Position numbers and translations under genes: made by a program. From assembly GCA_013349325.1 (NCBI GenBank), contig DUZX01000022.1:1-61094 (forward strand): a stretch of DNA of 61,094 bases, written 5' to 3'. Shown here in pieces: positions 54,591-61,094 of this stretch; the first letter of the stretch is position 1, and each line of letters starts with the position of its first letter. The notes under the pieces were generated by a model, which did not search any database, was not told the DNA's origin, and worked only from the letters and a program-made list of their open reading frames with translations. Source of the DNA: Desulfuromonadales bacterium (GTDB lineage: Bacteria > Desulfobacterota > Desulfuromonadia > Geobacterales > Pseudopelobacteraceae).

Positions 54591-55741
54591 TCGTCTACAT
54601 CTCGACGCAAGGCGCCCGCATCGTTCGGGAAGGACGTCATCTGATAGTCAAAAAAGAAAATGACACCTATCACACCCTGTTCATCTACAAGCTGGAACAA
54701 CTGGTCATCATGGGTAATGTGGTTATCACTCCCCAGGCGCTGAAGCTGCTGATGCGGGAGAATATCGATACCGTTTTTATGCGTCTGGACGGGCGTTATG
54801 TCGGCAGGTTGGCGGGCGGTGAACAAAAAAACGTCTTCCTGCGCAAGCGCCAGTTCCTTCTGACGGATGACGCCGGTTTTTGTCTGTCTACGGCACAGAG
54901 CATTGTCGGCGGCAAGATGGCCAACATGGCAACCGTTCTGCAACGAATCCAGCGAACGCGAGACAATCGCCATGCCGGTGAGGCCGCAGACAGCATCAGG
55001 CGCATGGCCCGCAAGCTGTCTGAAACCGAATCTGTTGATGTAGTCCGCGGCGTGGAGGGGAGAGCGTCTGCGCTCTACTTTAGCGGACTGCGACATGGCT
55101 TTGATCAGGACCACGGCTTTTACAAACGTGTGCGGAGGCCACCGACTGACCCGATCAATTCTGTGTTGTCACTGCTCTACACCTTTATCACGAACCGTGC
55201 GTACTCCGCCGTCAGGATTGCCGGACTGGATCCGTATCCCGGCATGCTGCACACCCTGGAGTATGGCCGCCATTCTTTGCCGCTGGATCTGGTGGAAGAG
55301 TTTCGTTCGATGATTGCAGATACGCTGACGTTGTCGCTGTTCAATCTGGGGATTCTTAAAGCGCCTGATTTCTATCAGGTTCAGCCGCCACCTGTAGCGG
55401 AGTATGACGATACGGAAGACCAGATAACGGTTGCCTGTAACGATCCGATCGGTCAGATGTCGGTGGTTGAAGAGGAAGATGTTTTTGATATGCCGGAGCA
55501 ATCGTTTGAAGCTGACGACCAGGAGAGTGCCACCGGTGAAGGAAAACTGGCGATACGGGCATATCCCGCTGCATTTGCCAGGATAGTCAAAGCTTTTGAA
55601 AAGAAGATGACAACGGAATTTTATCATCCCGTGGCCCAGAAGCAGATGACCTATGCCGAGGCGATGATTTTTCAGGCACGGCAGTTGCGGCGGGTAATTG
55701 AGGGTGAGTCAACGCGCTATCAGCCACTTTTGTTGAAGTAA
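54587..55741 (+). CDS. cas1: CRISPR integrase Cas1
   Basis: Cas1 (384 residues), the spacer integrase. Active-site residues are E157 (RGVEGRASALYF), H222 (PGMLHTLEYG) and D234/E237 (LPLDLVEEFR), so it looks functional. It is about 50 residues longer than common Cas1 because of a very acidic insert at about 270-317 (starting VAEYDDTEDQ). It overlaps the lipoprotein gene by 4 bases and precedes cas2. It is not fused to a reverse transcriptase. Confidence 0.95.
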   Translation: MIVYISTQGARIVREGRHLIVKKENDTYHTLFIYKLEQLVIMGNVVITPQALKLLMRENIDTVFMRLDGRYVGRLAGGEQKNVFLRKRQFLLTDDAGFCLSTAQSIVGGKMANMATVLQRIQRTRDNRHAGEAADSIRRMARKLSETESVDVVRGVEGRASALYFSGLRHGFDQDHGFYKRVRRPPTDPINSVLSLLYTFITNRAYSAVRIAGLDPYPGMLHTLEYGRHSLPLDLVEEFRSMIADTLTLSLFNLGILKAPDFYQVQPPPVAEYDDTEDQITVACNDPIGQMSVVEEEDVFDMPEQSFEADDQESATGEGKLAIRAYPAAFARIVKAFEKKMTTEFYHPVAQKQMTYAEAMIFQARQLRRVIEGESTRYQPLLLK

Positions 55742-55749
55742 GGATTTTT

Positions 55750-56025
55750 ATGAACGTCCTGATCTCATATGACATAACCTCAAACAAGCGACGCGGCAGA
55801 TTGCATCGCTTTCTGAAAGAATTTGGGCTCAATACCCAGAAATCGGTGTTCGAGTGCGATCTTGATACGGAAGGTCTCTCCAGAATTGTATCGTATTGCC
55901 GGGGAAATATTGATCCTCGTACTGACTCGGTGCGGATGTATAAAATCTGCTCACGCTGTTTGCGTAAGGTACGCATATCCGGTTTGGGCATCAAAATAAC
56001 GCAACTGGATTTTATGATTATATGA
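55750..56025 (+). CDS. cas2: CRISPR Cas2, first copy
   Basis: Cas2 (91 residues), the structural partner of Cas1. It has MNVLISYDI with the conserved aspartate at 8, then FGLNTQKSVFECDLD and a C-terminal ITQLDFMII strand. The middle has CSRC. It is 8 bases after cas1, and its end overlaps the second cas2. Confidence 0.92.
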   Translation: MNVLISYDITSNKRRGRLHRFLKEFGLNTQKSVFECDLDTEGLSRIVSYCRGNIDPRTDSVRMYKICSRCLRKVRISGLGIKITQLDFMII

Positions 56026-56300
56026 ACATGATTATTGCCTATGACATAGCCGATCCCAAGCGGCTCAACAGAATCGCCCGCATCATGAAGGATTATGGTC
56101 GCCGGGTGCAAAAGTCTATTTTTGAGGCTGATATTGATGAGCGCAGGTTTGCCGAGATGCGCAGGCGTGTTGAATGTACGATGGTTAAGGTGGATGACGG
56201 AGTGAAGTATTTTCCGTTGTGCGATCGCTGCGCAGATACGCTGGTTGCTTTGGGTGTCTGTAAAGTAATTCCGGTGGATGAAGATTATCTGTTGCTGTGA
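56022..56300 (+). CDS. cas2: CRISPR Cas2, second divergent copy
   Basis: A second Cas2-type protein (92 residues): MNMIIAYDIADPKRLNRIA with the aspartate at 8, YGRRVQKSIFEADID and a C-terminal PVDEDYLLL. It is related to the first copy only by the fold motifs, so this is not a recent duplication. It overlaps that gene by 4 bases. Two Cas2 proteins could make a hetero- or alternative adaptation complex. Confidence 0.9.
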   Translation: MNMIIAYDIADPKRLNRIARIMKDYGRRVQKSIFEADIDERRFAEMRRRVECTMVKVDDGVKYFPLCDRCADTLVALGVCKVIPVDEDYLLL

Positions 56301-56646
56301 AATTGCCCGCCTCTCGCTGATTTTATCCGGACTCGGCAGAGTTTGAAATGGATGGTTAGAGTTGTCTTGACACCTGTGGTTGTAATCGTTTATCAGTTAA
56401 ACCGGTTGCGGTAGCGTATGTACTGCGCAGACCTGTGGCGACAAAAGCGTTTTATCGCTAACGCACTGAAATCAATAACTTTTTATAAATTTGTTGTTTT
56501 TGGGTCTGCGGACTTTTTATGTTGTTCAATTTCAATACGTTAGAAAGGTGGTGATAGAAAATGCGAGATACTGCAAGCAAACTGCTGCGAGGTCTGCGGA
56601 AAAGGGGTGCTAACATACTGATCAAAAAAGGAAATACGGGAGGGTA
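56301..56646 (+). promoter_or_regulatory. CRISPR leader
   Basis: 346 bases between the second cas2 and the first repeat. TTGACA near 56368 may be a -35. The decamer GGTCTGCGGA occurs twice, at 56503-56512 and 56591-56600, probably part of leader recognition. A run of A/T precedes it (TTTTTATAAATTTGTTGTTTTT). A 28-codon frame (56561-56647) with AAAGGTGG before it fills the last part. The truncated repeat at the far end confirms that the leader is on this side. Confidence 0.8.
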
Positions 56647-59208
56647 GACCAAACCGACCTGATTTACGAAGGGATTGAGACTTACTCACAAGGGCGTTTT
56701 TGTTTTACCATAAAACCCCGCATAGACCAAACCGACCTGATTTACGAAGGGATTGAGACTTAGATCTTTCGTGATTACTCTTGTGAGTCTTTGGACCAAA
56801 CCGACCTGATTTACGAAGGGATTGAGACTCTTGGCGACGGGAGTGATTATCTCGACCGGCTCCTGCTCGACCAAACCGACCTGATTTACGAAGGGATTGA
56901 GACAGGTGATCGTTCGTCTTTACAATAGTGCCTTTACCGTTGTCTGGACCAAACCGACCTGATTTACGAAGGGATTGAGACACTAAATTTTTCGCTTTTT
57001 TCGCGCCGTGGCGCGCGGACCAAACCGACCTGATTTACGAAGGGATTGAGACCGACAAGCTCGAGCTCGTACACTTCTAAAAACTCCAGGAGTCCGACCA
57101 AACCGACCTGATTTACGAAGGGATTGAGACCCTCGAATACGACCGAGGATTTCCATGACTTCAGTTTGGACCAAACCGACCTGATTTACGAAGGGATTGA
57201 GACGATCAGTTCAGGGTTAGTTATGAGCACGTCACAATCAGTCGACCAAACCGACCTGATTTACGAAGGGATTGAGACCTTCATCTATACACTTGATAAG
57301 TGCAGAAATTCGGTGACCAAACCGACCTGATTTACGAAGGGATTGAGACGTTCCGATCGTATTGCCGGCGTTAACATCACGAAATGGACCAAACCGACCT
57401 GATTTACGAAGGGATTGAGACGTGAGTCTTTGGTTCTGTCCCTTTATGGTTATGGTGTTGGTTGGACCAAACCGACCTGATTTACGAAGGGATTGAGACA
57501 TTTTCTTGCTGGAGGCATTTACAAACATCTCCCCCAATGACCAAACCGACCTGATTTACGAAGGGATTGAGACAGGAGTGCCCGAGCATGTCGTTTATTC
57601 GGGCTTTTGCCCTCAGACCAAACCGACCTGATTTACGAAGGGATTGAGACCTTATTGACGTGATCGTTTGGACTTGATAACAGGCTTCGACCAAACCGAC
57701 CTGATTTACGAAGGGATTGAGACAACCTTCACTCGGACCTTCACTTCTGCCAGCTGATCACCAGTGACCAAACCGACCTGATTTACGAAGGGATTGAGAC
57801 TACTCCTCGTCAGAAATTACTACTACCAGCCCGCTGTTTTGACCAAACCGACCTGATTTACGAAGGGATTGAGACGTCGTTACATGATCCCTATTCGCCG
57901 TTGGGAATTCAAAAAGACCAAACCGACCTGATTTACGAAGGGATTGAGACGTTTTTCCTAGTTGTTCCAATATTTTAAAAAAAACAGCGTATCCGACCAA
58001 ACCGACCTGATTTACGAAGGGATTGAGACATATAATGGCCGACCCAGCTTCGTCGAAAAAAAGGGACCAAACCGACCTGATTTACGAAGGGATTGAGACT
58101 CTGTCTATCCCGGCTGTTTCAGCGATTCGCAACAGAAGACCAAACCGACCTGATTTACGAAGGGATTGAGACGCCTACCCCCGCTTGCACGAATGCATTA
58201 TTATTAATTGACCAAACCGACCTGATTTACGAAGGGATTGAGACTTGCTATTCCGGCCAGACCAATCAGCATCATCCTCATTGTAAAGACCAAACCGACC
58301 TGATTTACGAAGGGATTGAGACCTTCTTCTTCTCCTGTATCATTATCCAACTTACATGAGATGGACCAAACCGACCTGATTTACGAAGGGATTGAGACGC
58401 ACCGTCTGCCAACTCATTCAGGTTTGCCCGTGCCTCCGACCAAACCGACCTGATTTACGAAGGGATTGAGACGGGCGGGGATTATTTCCTTTGCTTTCGC
58501 TATTCGGCTTGACCAAACCGACCTGATTTACGAAGGGATTGAGACTTTGCCCCGTATGCCGTTCGATCGGCTGCGGGGTTTTGTTTTTGACCAAACCGAC
58601 CTGATTTACGAAGGGATTGAGACTGGAGTGGTCGCACATGCTACAGCATCCGCAGGTGAAAAGACCAAACCGACCTGATTTACGAAGGGATTGAGACGGT
58701 TTTTAAACATAGTATCATTTACAGTAACAGCAGGTTTGACCAAACCGACCTGATTTACGAAGGGATTGAGACCTCTGATGCCTCCGGTGTTCCAGAGGAA
58801 CTTAACGATGACCAAACCGACCTGATTTACGAAGGGATTGAGACCAGTGTAACCACCTTTAAGAGACCCATCATCGTCAAAGAAGACCAAACCGACCTGA
58901 TTTACGAAGGGATTGAGACTCATTTTGTTACGAAGCCGTTTTAACTCCTGACATGCGAGACCAAACCGACCTGATTTACGAAGGGATTGAGACGCATCCG
59001 AACTCGGACGATGTGCCCATAGTCCGGCGGACCAAACCGACCTGATTTACGAAGGGATTGAGACCCCAAAATGCAGGTGGACCGTTTGTTCATACAAATC
59101 ATGGTGACCAAACCGACCTGATTTACGAAGGGATTGAGACCGTTGTGCAGATGCTCCCTCTTCATGACCTTGTCATACTCGACCAAACCGACCTGATTTA
59201 CGAAGGGA
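56647..59208 (+). CRISPR. CRISPR array, 34 full repeats plus one truncated repeat, 34 spacers
   Basis: The repeat is 35 bases, beginning GACCAAACCGACC and ending GGGATTGAGAC, and is identical in all full copies. Spacers are 34-44 bases. The last unit (59181-59208) keeps only the first 28 bases of the repeat. The final 8 bases ATTGAGAC match the classic type III crRNA 5' handle, so the array is read on the plus strand, away from cas2. No spacer is duplicated. Spacer 13 (57574-57615) and spacer 26 (58546-58588) look like intrinsic terminators. Reading frames across the array are artefacts of the repeat. Confidence 0.99.
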
Positions 59209-59267
59209 GTAACTATTCCGTACTTTCAACATATTAGTACCATGGAACATTTATTATTTCGAAACGT

Positions 59268-59377
59268 TTCCCCCTCCCCTTGCGGGAGGGGGGCAGGGCG
59301 TGGGGGAAGCTGCAACGGAGTACTTTCATGGCAACCTCCCCCCCACCCTAACCCTCCCCCGCCAGGGGGGAGGGAGC
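59268..59377. repeat. G/C-tract inverted repeat
   Basis: CCCCCTCCCCTTGCGGGAGG and a GGCAGGGCGTGGGGG stretch on one side face CTCCCCCCCACCC and CCCTCCCCCGCCAGGGGGG on the other as an imperfect inverted repeat. This type is a common proteobacterial intergenic element. Confidence 0.7.
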
Positions 59378-59424
59378 TTTTTGTACGATTATTTAAGTGT
59401 TACTTGGTACTAGAAAAAAAGCCT

Positions 59425-59498
59425 GTCATCCCCGAGTGATTCTATCGGGGATCCACGAAGTCAAAGTCTGGATTCCCGATTAAACCCTCGGGAATGAC
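59425..59498. repeat. GTCATCCCC/GGAATGAC palindromic repeat
   Basis: Two half-elements, GTCATCCCCGAG...CGGGGATCCA and TGGATTCCCG...CGGGAATGAC, in inverted order with a short link. It is a familiar interspersed repeat in many proteobacterial genomes. Confidence 0.75.
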
Positions 59499-59529
59499 GA
59501 GCTTTTTAAAATATGTGCTGAATAGTTAC

Positions 59530-59742
59530 CACGTAATTTAATTGTAAAGAGGGCCTGACATGTGCTAATAAAACTGCTCATACCAGTGTGTGAAACTAGA
59601 AAACTTGAGTGCGTTAACTTATTGATATTTAAGTACTGTTATAAACTCAAACGGCGGCTCTCAAGTCGCCTTTTTTTATTTCTGCACACAGGGCAACCCA
59701 CGTGCCGCTACAATTCTGCCCTTTCACGAAAGGACCGTTGCC
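59530..59742. other. intergenic region left of the DUF4177 gene
   Basis: About 210 bases with no supported gene. It contains the right border hairpin (59653-59677) and ends with the AAAGGA ribosome site of the DUF4177-like gene. Confidence 0.6.
59653..59677 (+). terminator. intrinsic terminator, near-copy of the IclR terminator
   Basis: GGCGGCTCTCAAGTCGCC (59653-59670) followed by seven T. It differs from the hairpin at 41735 at two of 18 stem-loop positions. Confidence 0.85.
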
Positions 59743-59931
59743 ATGTTAACCTACAAGGTCATTGAGCTGACGACTGTTACCGAAGATAGTATCGAGGAAG
59801 TCCTCAACACCTGGAGCGCCAAGGGGTGGGATTTTGATGCCCTGCAATTTGCCATGCGTGAGTCCAGTAAGCGGCCAGCCATGGCTTTTGCACTGTTTAC
59901 GCGTACAGTCCCCGACGGAGAACAAGCATGA
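59743..59931 (+). CDS. DUF4177-like small protein
   Basis: A 62-residue protein with the DUF4177 pattern (YKVIELTTVTEDSIEEVLNT, then WSAKGWDFDALQF, ending in a FALFTR strand). Function is unknown for the family. AAAGGA precedes the ATG. Its stop overlaps the polA start (ATGA), so the two are coupled. Confidence 0.8.
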   Translation: MLTYKVIELTTVTEDSIEEVLNTWSAKGWDFDALQFAMRESSKRPAMAFALFTRTVPDGEQA

Positions 59932-61094
59932 ACTCGAACGAAACACTCTATCTGGTTGACGGCTCATCCTACATCTACCGGGCCTACTTCGCTATCCGGC
60001 ATCTGTCATCGCCCAGTGGTTTCCCGACCAACGCCATCTATGGCTTTATCCAGATGCTGCTCAAACTGCTGAAAGATTATGATCCCCGGCATGTAGCGGT
60101 TGTCTTCGATGCCGGGCGGATCACCTTTCGTACCGACTTATACCCGCAGTATAAAGCCAACCGCGCTGCCATGCCGGATGATCTCCGGATTCAGATGGAG
60201 CCGATTCGCGAAGTTGTACGGGCGTTCAATATTCCGACGCTGGAACTGCAGGGATTTGAGGCCGATGACATAATCGGCACACTGGCCGGGCGTTTTGCCG
60301 CCAGCGGAGGCCGGGTGGTGGTAGTCACCGGTGACAAGGATCTGATGCAGATTGTAACTGAACGCGTTACGCTGCTGGATACCATGAAGATGAAGGAATC
60401 CGGAATCGCCGATGTAGTCGAGCGCTTCGGCGTCAAGCCCGAACTGGTGATTGATATTCTGGGACTGGCAGGTGACACATCCGACAACATCCCCGGTGTA
60501 CCTGGAATTGGCGAAAAAACGGCCGCAAAGCTGATTGCGGAGTTCAAGTCTCTTGATGAGCTGCTTGATCGGGCAACGGAGGTCAAGGGGAAAAACGGCG
60601 AGAAGCTGCGCGAATTCCGCGAGCAGGCACTGCTGTCACGAAGGCTCGCAACCATCGATTGTAACGTCCCGCTGGATGTCGCGCCGGAATCACTGCACGC
60701 ACAGCAGCCGGATCAGGAAGCCCTGAACAGCTTCTTCAAACGCTATGGTTTCACGTCGCTGATCAAGGAGCTGACTGCGACAGCAACGCTTGCAACCGAG
60801 GAATACCACACTATCACCACAGCGGAGGTGCTGGAAACCGTGGCAACAGCGCTGGAGCAGGCCGCTGAATTCGCTTTCGATCTGGAGACGACCAGCCTCG
60901 ACCCACGCCTGGCAGAGATTGTCGGGCTATCCTTTTCGTACCGCGATCATCAGGCCTTTTATATTCCGGTCGGCCATCTGCAGACCGGCGAGCCAACTTC
61001 CAGCAGCTGCACTCAGGAAACAATAAACCAGAACGAAGCTGTTCACCGTCAGACCGGTTTTGACTTTGAGCAGCCGGCACCGCCAATCAGCCAA
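59928..61094 (+). CDS. polA: DNA polymerase I, 5' part (runs off the window)
   Basis: The first 389 codons of polA, open to the window end. The 5'-3' exonuclease domain opens with ETLYLVDGSSYIYRAYFAI and includes GFEADDIIGTLAG, VTGDKDLMQI and LGLAGDTSDNIPGVPGIGEKT. The start of the 3'-5' exonuclease-like domain follows (FAFDLETTSLDPRLAEIVGL). The start overlaps the DUF4177 stop. The polymerase part lies beyond the window. Confidence 0.97.
   Translation, partial: MNSNETLYLVDGSSYIYRAYFAIRHLSSPSGFPTNAIYGFIQMLLKLLKDYDPRHVAVVFDAGRITFRTDLYPQYKANRAAMPDDLRIQMEPIREVVRAFNIPTLELQGFEADDIIGTLAGRFAASGGRVVVVTGDKDLMQIVTERVTLLDTMKMKESGIADVVERFGVKPELVIDILGLAGDTSDNIPGVPGIGEKTAAKLIAEFKSLDELLDRATEVKGKNGEKLREFREQALLSRRLATIDCNVPLDVAPESLHAQQPDQEALNSFFKRYGFTSLIKELTATATLATEEYHTITTAEVLETVATALEQAAEFAFDLETTSLDPRLAEIVGLSFSYRDHQAFYIPVGHLQTGEPTSSSCTQETINQNEAVHRQTGFDFEQPAPPISQ

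Larger units (their letters stand above)
59209..59529. repeat. inverted-repeat-bounded block at the array end
   Basis: A 321-base block bounded by GTAACTATTC (59209-59218) and GAATAGTTAC (59520-59529). The ends extend to 13 of 15 matching bases. Inside are two known kinds of palindromic intergenic repeat: a G-rich/C-rich pair at about 59268-59377, and a GTCATCCCC.../...GGAATGAC pair at 59425-59498. The block starts exactly where the last CRISPR repeat is cut off. No gene is supported inside it. Confidence 0.65.

Noticed and set aside
54587-55741. Reverse transcriptase-Cas1 fusion
   Set aside because: The protein contains only Cas1 motifs plus an acidic insert; there is no YxDD or other RT motif, and no separate RT gene in the locus.
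56760-57464. Spacers 2 and 11 share an 11-base stretch GTGAGTCTTTG
   Set aside because: Such a match among about 1.3 kb of spacer sequence can occur by chance and the rest of the two spacers differ.
56686-59186. Numerous short frames across the repeat array with recurring SLRKSGRFG or DQTDLIYEGIET units
   Set aside because: They are translations of the CRISPR repeat, not genes.

Overview
The window looks like a chromosomal segment of a Geobacterales bacterium (Geobacter, Trichlorobacter or Pelobacter propionicus type). The reasons are a GEMM-Ib (3',3'-cGAMP type) riboswitch of the kind known from Geobacter, a hopanoid-type HpnI glycosyltransferase, a menaquinone methyltransferase, a protein-thiocarboxylate methionine locus and a generally delta-proteobacterial gene content. 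The exact species cannot be fixed from the sequence alone.

Layout. 0-5 kb: REP-like repeats, rmuC, a cupin, hemH, a periplasmic cyclophilin, a ComF protein and an IscR-like Rrf2 regulator. 5-12.7 kb: a homocysteine methyltransferase, a relic of a type I restriction specificity gene, a minus-strand group (hypE, Cys-tRNA(Pro) deacylase, ArgA-like acetyltransferase, OsmC), tag, lhgO, a second Rrf2 regulator, a gene-poor 750-bp stretch and a CoA-binding protein. 12.7-20 kb: typA, a riboswitch-controlled secreted protein, two cobalamin genes (cbiET, cobI), a pseudouridine synthase, an rRNA-methylase-like protein and hpnI. 20-31 kb, minus strand: a sulfur block with mnmA, an aldehyde dehydrogenase, sulfate uptake (sbp-cysTWA), a TusA-like protein, a siroheme sulfite reductase and an operon of M67 peptidase, MoeB-like E1, two ThiS-like proteins and metY. 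It matches the Wolinella-type route in which sulfide carried as a protein thiocarboxylate makes homocysteine. 31-41.7 kb: a conserved FabMG-like protein, bamD, plsY, ubiE, a fused cdaA-cdaR gene, a LysM-NlpC/P60 hydrolase, a B12-binding radical SAM protein, two small proteins, a polysaccharide deacetylase and an IclR regulator.

41.7-59.7 kb is a complete type III-A (Csm) CRISPR-Cas island between two nearly identical terminator hairpins: cas6, a CARF protein of the NE0113 family, cas10 with both HD and GGDD motifs, csm2, csm3, csm4, csm5, an antisense RelE/ParE toxin-antitoxin pair, a Card1/Can2-like CARF nuclease, a TIGR02710-type CARF-HEPN protein, a stand-alone HD protein resembling the HD domain of CCA-adding enzymes, a membrane lipoprotein translationally coupled to cas1, cas1, two different cas2 genes, a leader and an array of 34 full repeats plus one truncated repeat with 34 spacers. 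Three CARF proteins beside a cyclase-competent Cas10 imply cyclic-oligoadenylate signalling with several outputs. The HD protein, the lipoprotein with a hairpin over its start codon, the Cas1 acidic insertion, the Csm5 C-terminal extension and the paired Cas2 proteins are the least conventional parts. The window ends in a small DUF4177-like gene and the 5' part of polA.
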